Of a stretch of 43,316 bases of DNA, positions 16,728-24,578 are shown one piece after another. The position numbers were made by a program, and so were the translations under genes. Location: contig QOUO01000012.1 in assembly GCA_003862195.1 (NCBI GenBank), forward strand, positions 1 to 43,316, in the 5' to 3' direction. How positions within the stretch are numbered: position 1 is the first letter of the stretch; the number at the start of each line of letters is the position of its first letter. Source of the stretch: Coriobacteriaceae bacterium (GTDB taxonomy: Bacteria; Actinomycetota; Coriobacteriia; Coriobacteriales; Atopobiaceae). The notes under the pieces were generated by a model that saw only the letters and a list, made by a program, of their open reading frames with translations, was not told the DNA's origin and searched no databases.

Positions 16728-18122
16728 CTACTCCATGTGCCTGGTGTCGACCTCCACGAACTTGGTGGAGCCGGGCAGGAACATGAGCGGCACGATGTTG
16801 AGCGGGCCGGAACGGTTCTTCGCGATGATGAACTCCGTCACGTTCATGTCCGGGCGGTCGTCGCGCGCGGCCTCCTCCTCGGTCATGGAGCGGTCCAGCA
16901 GGATGACGATGTCGGCGTCCTGCTCGATGGAGCCGGACTCGCGCAGGTCGGAAAGCTGCGGACGCTGGCCCTTTCTGTCCGTTACCTGACGGTTGAGCTG
17001 CGACAGCGCGACCACGGGCACCTCGAGGTCCTTTGCCATGATCTTGATACCACGCGACATCTCCGAGACCTCCGTGGCACGGCTGTCCGCGCGGTGCCCG
17101 CCCGCCGGGGGCGAGAGCAGCTGCAGGTAGTCGACCATGACCATGCCCTTGGGCTTGTCCTTGAGCATGCGGCGCGCCTTGGCCCTGATCTCCGTCACCG
17201 TCGTGCCCGGCGTGTCGTCGATCATGATGTCGAGCTGCGACAGGTCGCGCGTGGCATCCAGGATCGTGGGCCACTGGTCGTCCTTGATGTTGCCGCCGCG
17301 GATGGCGGAAAGCGGGATCTTGGCCTGCGCGGAAAGCAGGCGCTGCGCGATTTCCGCCTTGCTCATCTCGAGCGAGAAGAACGCGACGCTCGCGCCCGCG
17401 GCCGCAGCGTTGACCGCGAGGTTGAGCGCGAAGGACGTCTTGCCGACGCCGGGTCGCGCGCCGACGACGACCATCTGGCCGGGACGGAGTCCCTGCAGGC
17501 TCGCGTCAATCCCGGGGTAGCCGGTCGAGACGCCGATCATCCCCTGCGGGTTCTGGCTCATCTCGCTCAGCTCGTTGTAGAGGTCGCCCATGACGTCGGT
17601 CAGGGTGGAGTAGCTGTCGCCTATCTCGCGGTTCGTCACACCCAGAAGGAGGTTCTCCGCGGAGTCCACGACCTCCTTCGTGTCCTCCGGTGCGTCGAAG
17701 GCGAGCGCCGTGATCTTGGACGCCGCCTCGATGATCGCGCGAAGCGTCGCGTCCCTGTGGAGGATCTCAACGTGGTGCTGCCAGCTCGCGAGCGAAAACG
17801 AGTTGGTGTTGAGGTCGAGGATGTAGGCCATGCCGCCCACGCGGTCGAGGTTGCCCGTGCTGCGCAGGTGGTCTGCGAGCGAGACGGGGTCGACGACCTG
17901 CCCCCTGTCGAACAGCTCGTTCATCGCGCGGAAGATCGCCTTGTGGGAGTACAGGTAGAAGTCGTCCTCGTTCAGGGCGACCAGGCACTCCTGCAGGACC
18001 TCCTGCGAAAGCAGCATGGCCGAGAGTATGCTCTTCTCCGCCGCGATGTCCTGCGGCATCACGTGCTCCTGCCGGCCGTCCCCACTTGGCGCGGCGTAGC
18101 TGTCATACGTACTCTCGGCCAT
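16728..18122 (-). CDS. dnaB: Replicative DNA helicase
   Basis: The hexameric 5'-3' helicase that drives the replication fork. The 464-residue protein has the N-terminal DnaB domain (MPQDIAAEKSILSAML, residues 22-37), a linker, and the RecA-like C-terminal domain with Walker A GARPGVGKTSFALN (221-234), Walker B MVMVDYLQLL, and the arginine-finger/DnaB-specific RESGSIEQDAD motif. No intein interrupts the Walker A or later motifs, unlike many actinobacterial DnaB genes. It lies downstream of the rplI block on the same strand after a ~456-base gap, so it probably has its own promoter. Confidence 0.96.
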   Translation of the reverse strand: MAESTYDSYAAPSGDGRQEHVMPQDIAAEKSILSAMLLSQEVLQECLVALNEDDFYLYSHKAIFRAMNELFDRGQVVDPVSLADHLRSTGNLDRVGGMAYILDLNTNSFSLASWQHHVEILHRDATLRAIIEAASKITALAFDAPEDTKEVVDSAENLLLGVTNREIGDSYSTLTDVMGDLYNELSEMSQNPQGMIGVSTGYPGIDASLQGLRPGQMVVVGARPGVGKTSFALNLAVNAAAAGASVAFFSLEMSKAEIAQRLLSAQAKIPLSAIRGGNIKDDQWPTILDATRDLSQLDIMIDDTPGTTVTEIRAKARRMLKDKPKGMVMVDYLQLLSPPAGGHRADSRATEVSEMSRGIKIMAKDLEVPVVALSQLNRQVTDRKGQRPQLSDLRESGSIEQDADIVILLDRSMTEEEAARDDRPDMNVTEFIIAKNRSGPLNIVPLMFLPGSTKFVEVDTRHME

Positions 18123-18578
18123 GCTTCTTCCGTTTCTCTCGCGCCCACGGCACCTTCGTGCCTAAGCGCGTCGTCATGTCTTTGTCAACCCCGCGTAAGA
18201 GCGGTCACGCACTATGAACGCCGTTTTGTTGATACCGGGACGCCTTAAGCGGGCGTTTCTTGGCTTTTCTCACTTTTCAACAATTTTGGAAAATTGTTTG
18301 TGAGCGAGTTTTCAACATCGCAGCTCCACGATTCCGCTGGAGGGGTCGACTTAAGCCGCGTTTCAAAATTAGCCCATCTAACAGCGGAAACATCACGTTT
18401 TCGCAGGTAGATTGAGTGTCCTTCCCAAACGCGAAGCACGGGCCACCCGAACGAAAGTCTGTTCGAGTGACCCGTGCTCTTTGCACAAGTTGCCAATCCA
18501 TTGGCAGACAGTGGCCCCTACCTGCAATTCCTGTTGAAAATCCCAGCTCAGGGCCACGCCTTTCGCAAGGGTCTCGCG
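18123..18578. other. Long intergenic region between rplI and dnaB
   Basis: No gene is supported; an 83-codon minus-strand frame (18245-18496) has no recognisable protein character. The region is clearly AT-rich at 18210-18420. It holds a perfect 9-bp palindrome, AACAATTTT-GG-AAAATTGTT (18279-18298), two nearby TTTTCAACA copies (about 18274 and 18310), and the long terminator-like stem at 18435-18478. It probably contains the dnaB promoter. Confidence 0.5.
18435..18478 (-). terminator. Long stem-loop after the rpsF-rplI block
   Basis: Eighteen-base arms (18435-18452 and 18461-18478, core AGCACGGG / CCCGTGCT) pair with two mismatches around an 8-base loop. It lies about 100 bases downstream of the rplI stop on the minus strand and likely ends the ribosomal-protein operon. 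The T-tract is weak on both strands. Confidence 0.6.
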
Positions 18579-19109
18579 CTACTCGGCAGACTCCTCAGCG
18601 GCGGGCTGCTCGCCCTCGGCCTCTGCGGTCTCCTCGGCAGGCTCCTCCTCCGCCTCGGCCTCGGCGGTCACGCCAACGAGGACGGTGACCTTGGAGCCGA
18701 TCTCACGGTAGAAGTTGACGTCGACCACGTGCGCGCCGGCGGTCTTGATGGCGCCACCGGTGGAGATGCGCTTGCGATCGACCTCGACGCCGAGCTGGTC
18801 CTTGATCGCGTCCGCGATCTGAGCGGCGGTAACGGCACCGAAGAGCTGGTCGTTCTCGCCCACCTTGGCGTCGATGGTGACGGACTGGCCGTCGAGCTTG
18901 GCCTTCGTCGCGTTGGCATCGGCGATGCGCTTCTCCTCGCGCTTCTCGATGTTGTGGCGGCGCTCCTCAAGCTGCTTGATGTTGCCCGGGGTGGCAGGCT
19001 GAGCGATCCTCTGGGGGAACAGATAGTTCTCCGCATAGCCCTGAGCGACCTCTACGATGTCGCCCTCGCCGCCCTTGCCCCTGAGCTCACCCAGAAGGAT
19101 GACTTTCAT
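18579..19109 (-). CDS. rplI: 50S ribosomal protein L9
   Basis: L9 binds 23S rRNA at the base of the L1 stalk and helps keep the reading frame. The 176-residue protein has the N-terminal MKVILLGELRGKGGEGDIVE and the GYAENYLFPQ motif, the connecting long helix (residues ~40-75), and the C-terminal domain. It ends with an unusual ~28-residue tail almost only of Glu and Ala (from about residue 149), longer than the standard ~150-residue L9. AAAGGAG precedes the ATG. It is the last gene of the rpsF-ssb-rpsR-DUF2232-rplI series, 23 bases after its neighbour. Confidence 0.97.
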   Translation of the reverse strand: MKVILLGELRGKGGEGDIVEVAQGYAENYLFPQRIAQPATPGNIKQLEERRHNIEKREEKRIADANATKAKLDGQSVTIDAKVGENDQLFGAVTAAQIADAIKDQLGVEVDRKRISTGGAIKTAGAHVVDVNFYREIGSKVTVLVGVTAEAEAEEEPAEETAEAEGEQPAAEESAE

Positions 19110-19132
19110 GGGAACTCCTTTTGTTGGTCGGC

Positions 19133-20158
19133 TTACGCCGACTCCTTACTCTCTCTCGGGTCCTGCTGGGACTTCGCCTTCCCGCGAGGAAGCTCGCGGA
19201 AGTTCGCGACGAAGATGTCCACAAGACCCAGAACGCTCACTATCAAGAAGGACGCCTCGAGGTAGAACGCGAAAACGACCAGGAGCACACGAGTGAGGGG
19301 GCCGAGGCCCGCCTTCCTCGCGTACCACATGGCAACCGCCAAGCCCTGGAGCCCCAGGGCGATCCTGGCGGTGTTGAGCACGTTCTCGCCCACCATCTTC
19401 ACCTGAGAGGACCAGGTTGGCACGTACGGCCCCGCAAGACTCAGGACCACACCCACCACGAAGACGATGGCAACCCACACCGGCGCGTCGAATTCGGAAA
19501 ACGTCCGGGTGGTCCGGGCGTTCCTCTTTCGTGCCGCAAGCACGCCGCCCACATGGGCGCAGAGTGCCTGCACGATGGCGTTGCTCACGAACGCCATCGG
19601 CCAGTAGACCTTGGCCAGCGCACGGACGGTCGCGATCTGGTCGCTCATGTCGGCGCTGGTGGACTGGCTTGCAACCTTGGCGTACGTCCTCACGGCCTGA
19701 TCGATCAGGGCAGGCAGGTTCGTGCCGTTGAGATAGGCGTACGTCGCGTCTATCCCCGCGCCCAAGGCCGCTAGGACCAGGACGGCAAGGCACTTAGTAC
19801 CCGTCGAGACCTCTGCCTCCGAACCGTCGCCGGAGAAGGCGAAGGCCGCCAGACACCCCACAAGCGCGTAGGGAATCTGCTCGGGACCGGCCAGCACGCA
19901 TATGAGCACGGAGGCCAGGCAGCTCACCACGAACGACGAGCGCCTGGATCCCCTCCCGCCCTGAAGCGAAAGGCCAAGCCCGTAGGCGACGATCACGCAC
20001 GCGAGCTCGACGCCCGCGTACATGCAGGCTCCACCCAGCAGCGTCCAGAAGAGGGCCCCCTGGACGGTCTTTGGGCTTCTCGTCACTTCCCTCACGCCCT
20101 CGTCGGTCCCGATGTTGCCGGGAACGGGCGGGCGATTGTTGTCAGAAGTGTCAGCCAA
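19133..20158 (-). CDS. DUF2232 (YybS-like) membrane protein
   Basis: A polytopic membrane protein of 341 residues with about eight hydrophobic segments, matching the DUF2232/YybS group by topology and by its standard position between rpsR and rplI in Gram-positives. The function is unknown; related proteins have been compared with S-components of ECF transporters. The start is a TTG codon (20158), with AAGGA about ten bases upstream; no ATG fits. The C-terminal 30 residues are charged and cytoplasmic. Confidence 0.78.
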   Translation of the reverse strand: MADTSDNNRPPVPGNIGTDEGVREVTRSPKTVQGALFWTLLGGACMYAGVELACVIVAYGLGLSLQGGRGSRRSSFVVSCLASVLICVLAGPEQIPYALVGCLAAFAFSGDGSEAEVSTGTKCLAVLVLAALGAGIDATYAYLNGTNLPALIDQAVRTYAKVASQSTSADMSDQIATVRALAKVYWPMAFVSNAIVQALCAHVGGVLAARKRNARTTRTFSEFDAPVWVAIVFVVGVVLSLAGPYVPTWSSQVKMVGENVLNTARIALGLQGLAVAMWYARKAGLGPLTRVLLVVFAFYLEASFLIVSVLGLVDIFVANFRELPRGKAKSQQDPRESKESA

Positions 20159-20186
20159 GGATGCTACGTCCTTCTCTCTGGCTCAA

Positions 20187-20459
20187 CTAGCCGCGATTAC
20201 GGCCGCCGCGGCTGGAAACCACGGTGACGGTGTACGGCAGGAGAGCCATCTCGCGGGCGCGCTTGATGGCGACCGCGATGTCGTGCTGATGCTGCGTGCA
20301 GGCGCCAGTGACACGACGCGGCTTGATCTTGCCGCGGTCAGTCATGTACTTGCGAAGGAGCTGGGTGTCCTTGTAGTCGATGAACTCGACACCCTCCTTG
20401 CAGAACTGGCAATACTTGCGACGCGGCTGGCGCTGTTCAACTTGCCTTTGCTTAGCCAT
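20187..20459 (-). CDS. rpsR: 30S ribosomal protein S18
   Basis: S18 binds the 30S platform together with S6. The 90-residue product has KYCQFCKEG (Cys17, Cys20), [19 protein letters not shown] and [21 protein letters not shown], all typical; the cysteines suggest a zinc-containing type. ATG at 20459 is chosen because AAAGG lies upstream and the protein matches the family start; the open frame continues 16 codons further. It lies 53 bases after ssb and 28 before the DUF2232 gene. Confidence 0.97.
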   Translation of the reverse strand: MAKQRQVEQRQPRRKYCQFCKEGVEFIDYKDTQLLRKYMTDRGKIKPRRVTGACTQHQHDIAVAIKRAREMALLPYTVTVVSSRGGRNRG

Positions 20460-20512
20460 GTCTATTTGCCTTTCGTTCGACGGCCGCCCGAAGGTGACCG
20501 CCATCAAAAAAT

Positions 20513-20989
20513 CTAGAACGGGATGTCCTCGTCGTAGACGTCAGCCGAGGGCGGCGTCTGCACGGGAGGACGCGAGGGCTGTGGAGCGCGCGCGGGCGCG
20601 GGTGCGGAATAGCTCTGGTAGCCACCATTGCCCTGCTGGCCACCACCCTGCTGTCCCTGGTTCCTGGGTGAGAAGAACTCGACCTCGTCCACGATGACCT
20701 CGATCTTGCTGCGCTTCTGACCGTCGCGCTCCCAGGAGCTCCAGCGAAGCTTGCCCTCGATGGCAACCTTCGAACCCTTGGAGAGGAAACGGCTGAGCGG
20801 CTCGGCACGGTTGCCGAACACGACGCAATCGATGTAGTTGGGGACGTCCTCCCACTCGCCGCTCTGCGGGTTGCGACGACGGTCGTTCACGGCGACGCCA
20901 AAGGTAAGGACCTGGGTGCCGCCGGAGGTCGAACGCAGCTCCGGGTCACGAGTGAGGTTTCCGGAAATGTTCACCCTGTTGATGCTCAT
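20513..20989 (-). CDS. ssb: Single-stranded DNA-binding protein
   Basis: Protects and organises ssDNA during replication and repair. The 158-residue protein has the OB fold at residues 1-108 ([19 protein letters not shown], then [20 protein letters not shown]), a Gly/Gln/Pro-rich disordered linker, and the acidic partner-binding tip DEDIPF at the extreme C-terminus. It lies between rpsF and rpsR, its usual place. GAGAGG precedes the ATG. Confidence 0.97.
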   Translation of the reverse strand: MSINRVNISGNLTRDPELRSTSGGTQVLTFGVAVNDRRRNPQSGEWEDVPNYIDCVVFGNRAEPLSRFLSKGSKVAIEGKLRWSSWERDGQKRSKIEVIVDEVEFFSPRNQGQQGGGQQGNGGYQSYSAPAPARAPQPSRPPVQTPPSADVYDEDIPF

Positions 20990-21037
20990 GCTTGCTCACG
21001 CCTCTCATCCGCGGACGCATGCGTCCGCACTTCCAAA

Positions 21038-21331
21038 CTAGTCCCTGTCGGTGCGACGGACGATCATGTGACGCTTCACCGTATCGTTGATGCGGAGAAC
21101 GCGATCGAGCTCGGCGATCTGAGCGGGGTCTGCGTGGAAGTCGACGAGGATGTAGTCACCCTCGGTGAGCTTGTCGATCTCAAAGGCGAGCTTGCGCTTG
21201 CCCCAGTCCTCGACGTTGTCGATGGTGCCGCCGTTCTCGGTGACAGCGACGTCAATACGCTTGGAGACGCCGGCGCGAGCCTCCTCAGTGGCCGCGGGAT
21301 CGACAAAATACAGCAGTTCATAAGCCTTCAT
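21038..21331 (-). CDS. rpsF: 30S ribosomal protein S6
   Basis: The 97-residue platform protein, partner of S18. It begins MKAYELLYFVDPAATEEARA and has WGKRKLAFEIDKLTEGDYIL, typical of S6. A strong AGAGGAGGTGA ribosome-binding site precedes the ATG. It heads the rpsF-ssb-rpsR-DUF2232-rplI operon. In the leader a stem-loop may be the S6:S18 autoregulatory element. Confidence 0.97.
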   Translation of the reverse strand: MKAYELLYFVDPAATEEARAGVSKRIDVAVTENGGTIDNVEDWGKRKLAFEIDKLTEGDYILVDFHADPAQIAELDRVLRINDTVKRHMIVRRTDRD

Positions 21332-21355
21332 GTGGTCACCTCCTCTGGGCTAACG

Positions 21356-21385
21356 GCTCCGGTTTGTGAAGGTATCATCCGGAGC
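21356..21385 (-). promoter_or_regulatory. Stem-loop in the rpsF leader, possible S6:S18 control element
   Basis: On the minus strand GCTCCGG and CCGGAGC pair (7 bp) around a 16-base loop, ending about 25 bases before the rpsF start codon. Leaders of rpsF operons in many bacteria bind the S6:S18 dimer through a CCG-containing hairpin. The fit here is by position and the CCGGAG arm only. Confidence 0.35.
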
Positions 21386-21533
21386 AGGAAAGGTCGATTT
21401 GCAATCGTAACACACGAACTTCTCCCCCATTCCCAAACGCCAGCTTTCCCAGACTCACCACACGTTCCCCACACGTGCCGACGGAGGATGCGTTCCTCCA
21501 CCGTGACGCTAGCAAAGCCACCTTGCATATAGA

Positions 21534-21567
21534 TGTCCCCAGGCTGCAGATAGCTTGCCTGGGGACA
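21534..21567 (-). terminator. Stem-loop downstream of the DUF4013 gene
   Basis: TGTCCCCAGGC (21534-21544) pairs perfectly with GCCTGGGGACA (21557-21567) around a 12-base loop. It lies 70 bases after the stop of the upstream membrane-protein gene and before the rpsF leader. No strong U-tract follows. Confidence 0.5.
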
Positions 21568-21636
21568 CATCGTCGCACGTAGATGGGTTGTTCTTCTCGC
21601 CCTCAGGCGCCTGGGCACACGGGGCGTCCACGGACT

Positions 21637-22593
21637 CTACAGAATCACGGGGCCGTCCGAGTTGTCGTCGTTGGCATCCGGCTCGCTCTGGGGCGTGGGG
21701 TTGGCTGCGCCAGGCGTGGCGTCGGTCGGGGTGTCCGCCGGAGCCTGGTCCGCCGGAGCCTGCGTGGGGTCCTGCGGCTTGGAGGGCTCGGCCAGTGCCA
21801 TCGCGGTGGCGGGAAGCGGGTCCTTGCTGGCACCCCAGTGCGGCACGTCGAAGTTGCGCACCCACAGGCCCACGGCCGTGGTGACGATGAGCTCCTCGAA
21901 CGTCCTGGCGAGGTTTGCGACGTAGCACAGGAGCGCGAGAGCCGGGAACACGCCGCTCAGCGCGGAGAGGATCGAGGGCATCCGGACGAGGAGGTCGGAG
22001 CGCGTCGAGATGCTCCCGATGCCAAAGAAGAGGTTGACGAGGACGGGCATGACGATCGCGAGGCCGAGCACGAAGAGGATCACGCCAGAGATGAGCCCGA
22101 TGAGAAACCCAATCCCCACGATCTTGGCAAAGCCGCCAAAGTCGGCCTTGACCATGTCCCAGATTCGGTTGACCTGGTACGCCGCCTTGAAGTCCTGGTA
22201 GATCGTCGCACGGAGCGCCACGACGAGGTAGAGCACGCCCAAGAAGAGCGTGGCCACGTCCAGCAGCAGGTTCATCACGTCGTTGTTGTCAGTTAGCTTC
22301 TTGAGGGCGCCGCAGATGATGCCCCAGACAACGGCCCAACCCAGGAAGCCTACAAAGCCGCGCCAGCCGCTCTTGATGCACTCGCCCACGCGGACGTTCT
22401 TCTGCTTGGGGTATGAGTCAACGCCCCACGCCGTGAGCCGCGCCCACTCCAGGCGGTACCCATAGGTGCCCAGCGCGCCAGCAACGGGCACGAAGTCCGC
22501 GATGCCCATAACGAGGAGGACCTTCCACCAGCCTTTGTCATGCGAGAGAAGTGCCCACGACCTCGAGTAGTAGGCGTCCTTTTTGTCGCTCAT
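21637..22593 (-). CDS. DUF4013-like polytopic membrane protein
   Basis: The 318-residue protein has about six hydrophobic segments with Gly-rich turns and a C-terminal ~65 residues that are Pro/Ala/Asp-rich and disordered. The opening YYSRSWALLSHDKGWWKVLLVMGIADFVPVAG, cut by the first membrane segment, resembles DUF4013 proteins, which are common next to tRNA or housekeeping genes in Firmicutes and Coriobacteria and have no assigned function. AAGGAG lies upstream of ATG 22593. Its leader is near the tRNA-Ser terminator, so it is probably transcribed alone. Confidence 0.72.
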   Translation of the reverse strand: MSDKKDAYYSRSWALLSHDKGWWKVLLVMGIADFVPVAGALGTYGYRLEWARLTAWGVDSYPKQKNVRVGECIKSGWRGFVGFLGWAVVWGIICGALKKLTDNNDVMNLLLDVATLFLGVLYLVVALRATIYQDFKAAYQVNRIWDMVKADFGGFAKIVGIGFLIGLISGVILFVLGLAIVMPVLVNLFFGIGSISTRSDLLVRMPSILSALSGVFPALALLCYVANLARTFEELIVTTAVGLWVRNFDVPHWGASKDPLPATAMALAEPSKPQDPTQAPADQAPADTPTDATPGAANPTPQSEPDANDDNSDGPVIL

Positions 22594-22751
22594 GCGTACG
22601 CTCCTTCTGGATGCCTTGCGGCGCTTGTCCGGCCAGCTGGCCCGCGCCTTGCGTTTGTTGGGAAAGTATCTGGCATGTCCACTCTAAAGTAAAGCCTGCC
22701 GCAAGGTACGGCGCGGCGTAGATTGATAGGGCTCCGTAAGCCCTCGCGCTA

Positions 22752-22784
22752 TAAAAAAGCGGACAGGACCTGCGTCCTGCCCGC
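22752..22784 (-). terminator. Rho-independent terminator after tRNA-Ser(CGA)
   Basis: On the minus strand GCGGGCAGGAC pairs with GTCCTGTCCGC (one G-U pair) around a short loop and is followed by six T residues. It is the most canonical intrinsic terminator in the window. Confidence 0.9.
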
Positions 22785-22795
22785 GCTAGCTCAAA

Positions 22796-22886
22796 TGGCG
22801 GAGGAGGAGGGATTCGAACCCTCGTACCCGCAAGGCGGGTAAACGGTTTTCGAGACCGCCGCATTCAACCACTCTGCCACCCCTCC
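22796..22886 (-). tRNA. tRNA-Ser, anticodon CGA
   Basis: A 91-base gene including an encoded CCA. The acceptor stem is GGAGGGG/CTCCTCC, the anticodon stem GCGGT/ACCGT encloses the loop CTCGAAA with anticodon CGA (reads UCG), and a long variable arm (ACCCGC/GCGGGT) and the GGTTCGAATCC T-arm show the class II serine tRNA. It follows tRNA-Ser(GGA) on the same strand. Confidence 0.96.
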
Positions 22887-22904
22887 GTGGAGTACTGGCT
22901 ATTT

Positions 22905-22928
22905 AAAAGTGGCGCCCGAAGGCGCCAC
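22905..22928 (-). terminator. Terminator after tRNA-Ser(GGA)
   Basis: On the minus strand GTGGCGCC-TTCG-GGCGCCAC forms an 8-bp stem capped by a UUCG tetraloop and followed by TTTTAAA. It separates the two serine tRNA genes, implying independent transcripts or partial read-through. Confidence 0.85.
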
Positions 22929-22938
22929 GCAAGTATTC

Positions 22939-23029
22939 TGGCGGAGAGTCTGGGATTTGAACCCAGGATACGCTTTAGGCGTATACACGATTTCCAATCG
23001 TGCTCCTTCGGCCACTCGGACAACTCTCC
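22939..23029 (-). tRNA. tRNA-Ser, anticodon GGA
   Basis: A 91-base class II tRNA with encoded CCA. The acceptor stem is GGAGAGT/ACTCTCC, and the anticodon stem CACGA/TCGTG encloses TTGGAAA with anticodon GGA (reads UCC/UCU). The long variable arm TACGCC/AGCGTA and the GGTTCAAATCC T-arm are serine-type. Confidence 0.96.
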
Positions 23030-23046
23030 TCAAAACCGCGGACGTA

Positions 23047-23052
23047 AGTATA
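23047..23052 (-). promoter_or_regulatory. Candidate -10 element (TATACT) for tRNA-Ser(GGA)
   Basis: TATACT on the minus strand, 17 bases before the tRNA 5' end, the right distance for a tRNA promoter. The -35 region is weak. The same hexamer precedes purE, purA and the M28 gene. Confidence 0.5.
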
Positions 23053-23115
23053 CATTACTTTGCGGCCCGTGGCTACTGACATTATTTCTTCAAAAGGCGG
23101 AATGTCAGCCAAGTG

Positions 23116-23418
23116 TTAGCGGTTGAGGACATCTGCCGCCTGGGCGCCGGTCATGTCCGCCGTGACGCCCAGCTCCGCAGCCTGGGGCGTCATGCCGGTT
23201 ACCTTGTTGGCCAGCACGTCCTCAAAGCTGCCGCCTGCCACGCGCACGGCCGCATCGCCCAGCGCCTCGGCCTTCTCAAGGCTCAGGTATCCGCACATGA
23301 GGTAGCCGCGTGCACACTTGATCGCGATGAGGGAGGCATGCCCTTCTCCCCCAAGCTCAGAGAAGATCATGCCCTCTGCCTTGCCGGAACCTATCGTCAG
23401 CATCTGGGTGGTAACCAT
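23116..23418 (-). CDS. DUF1805 (YunC-like) protein
   Basis: A 100-residue protein matching the YunC/DUF1805 group by length and by the conserved opening (IGSGKAEGMIFSELGG) and the Cys-containing IKCARGYLMCGYL; the B. subtilis homologue is a small protein of unknown function. The open frame is longer upstream, but ATG at 23418 has GGAG nearby and a good promoter 30-60 bases upstream, while the longer form would overlap that promoter and the neighbouring divergent gene. The C-terminal ~25 residues extend past the usual domain. Confidence 0.8.
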   Translation of the reverse strand: MVTTQMLTIGSGKAEGMIFSELGGEGHASLIAIKCARGYLMCGYLSLEKAEALGDAAVRVAGGSFEDVLANKVTGMTPQAAELGVTADMTGAQAADVLNR

Positions 23419-23448
23419 GGCAACTCCAATCGTCTGGGATTTCGCCCC

Positions 23449-23477
23449 ATTCTTCGCTTCGCGGGCTGGCATGTCAA
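23449..23477 (-). promoter_or_regulatory. Sigma-70-like promoter of the DUF1805 gene
   Basis: On the minus strand TTGACA (23472-23477) is followed 17 bases later by AAGAAT (23449-23454), about 30 bases before the DUF1805 start codon. This is the best -35/-10 pair seen in the window. Confidence 0.6.
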
Positions 23478-23536
23478 TCCGCAACGCCCTATATTCGAAG
23501 TTCGACCTCACATACCGTTGTCTGGAGGAGAAGAAC

Positions 23537-24478
23537 GTGCTCCCTTCCCTCATATCCGCCACCGGCCCCGACGTGACCGCTGTCGCGATCCCCGCATGGC
23601 TCGACGCCTCCGCCGTGGCCGTGGGTTCCGTTTCGGGCATCCTCGTCGCGCGCGAGCGCAAGCTCGACCTGGTGGGCTACATCGTCCTCGCCATGGTCGG
23701 TGGGCTTGGCGGCGGTCTCATCCGCGACATCATCATCCAGCACAACGACGTCTACATGGCAAAGTCCTCCTACGCCATCCCGATGACCGTCCTCGTCGGA
23801 TTCCTTGGGTTTCTCTTCCCCAACGCCCTCAAGCGCTTCCCGCACCTTCTGGAGTGGGTCGACATCGTCTCCGTCGGGCTCTTTGTTGCGGCAGGTACCG
23901 ACAAGGCGATCGTCTACGGCTTCAACGCTTGGGCGGTGGTGCTCCTTGGCACGGTAACGGGCGTTGGCGGCGGCATGCTCCGCGACATCTTTCTGGGAGA
24001 CACGCCCCGCATCTTCCAACGCAGCAACTTCTATGCGCTGTGCGCGGTGGCCGGCGCCCTGAGCTACCACATACTGGTCTTCCACCTCAACGTGACGAGC
24101 CAGTGGGCCGCAGCCATCTGCGTGGCAGTGGTGGTCCTCACCAGGCGCGTGTCGCTCAGGTTCAACATCCTCTCCCCCGCCAACGTCAACCTCGCGCCCG
24201 CCGTCACGCGGCGCGTCAAGGTCATCTACCACATGGCGAAGGAGGACGGGGTCGAAAGCTCCAAGCGCATCCTCCAGAGGCTCAGCAAGACAGGCAACTA
24301 CCAGGTAACGTTCGAGAAGAGCGCGGGCCCCCAGGACGGCACCGCCTCGGGAAAGGCAGCCGCCAGCGATTCCGACGACCAGGACGGCAGTCCCGTGATA
24401 GACAGGATCATCGTTGAGGACGACGTGGACCTGAACTCGCACGACGGCGCCACAGGATCGGACTCAGACCTAAGCTAG
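23537..24478 (+). CDS. TRIC-type (UPF0126) cation channel family protein
   Basis: A 313-residue membrane protein with seven hydrophobic segments and two internal repeats, each with the diagnostic glycine-rich turn: GGLGGGLIRD at residues 55-64 and GVGGGMLRD at 142-150. These proteins form homotrimeric cation channels; the bacterial role may be K+ or amino-acid related. A hydrophilic acidic tail of about 85 residues follows, longer than in most relatives. The frame is open back to 23318, but GTG at 23537 has the strong GGAGGAG seven bases upstream, and the earlier stretch overlaps the divergent DUF1805 gene. Confidence 0.88.
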   Translation: MLPSLISATGPDVTAVAIPAWLDASAVAVGSVSGILVARERKLDLVGYIVLAMVGGLGGGLIRDIIIQHNDVYMAKSSYAIPMTVLVGFLGFLFPNALKRFPHLLEWVDIVSVGLFVAAGTDKAIVYGFNAWAVVLLGTVTGVGGGMLRDIFLGDTPRIFQRSNFYALCAVAGALSYHILVFHLNVTSQWAAAICVAVVVLTRRVSLRFNILSPANVNLAPAVTRRVKVIYHMAKEDGVESSKRILQRLSKTGNYQVTFEKSAGPQDGTASGKAAASDSDDQDGSPVIDRIIVEDDVDLNSHDGATGSDSDLS

Positions 24479-24508
24479 CCGCAAGAACAATAGCTAACCG
24501 CAAGGCAA

Positions 24509-24545
24509 AGCCGGGGAGAAGAACATGACGTCCTTCTCCCCGGCT
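24509..24545. terminator. Bidirectional terminator between the TRIC and typA genes
   Basis: AGCCGGGGAGAAG (24509-24521) pairs perfectly (13 bp) with CTTCTCCCCGGCT (24533-24545) around an 11-base loop AACATGACGTC. It sits between convergent genes. The GAGAAGAAC motif spans stem and loop (24516-24524). Confidence 0.8.
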
Positions 24546-24578
24546 CCTTTGTATCTGCAGCTTATCTGCCGTCGCAGC

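Larger units (their letters stand above)
21332..21636. other. Intergenic region upstream of rpsF
   Basis: About 300 bases carrying the rpsF leader (next to 21331), its promoter region (a TACGAT candidate -10 at 21404-21409 on the minus strand), the hairpin at 21534-21567 and, close to the upstream gene's stop, another GAGAAGAAC copy (21590-21598 on the minus strand). No gene is supported. Confidence 0.5.

Noticed and set aside
14753-18248. Long plus-strand frames opposite purA, degV and dnaB
   Set aside because: Typical antisense shadows in GC-rich DNA; the minus-strand genes have full family motifs.
18274-18318. Two TTTTCAACA copies as possible DnaA boxes
   Set aside because: They miss the CACA end of the consensus, and there is no cluster or AT-rich unwinding pattern.
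18245-18496. An 83-codon minus-strand frame between rplI and dnaB
   Set aside because: It lies in an AT-rich regulatory region, overlaps the terminator stem and shows no protein-like pattern.
22796-23029. Further tRNA genes around the serine pair
   Set aside because: No other cloverleaf-like sequence with a T-arm motif could be found on either strand nearby.
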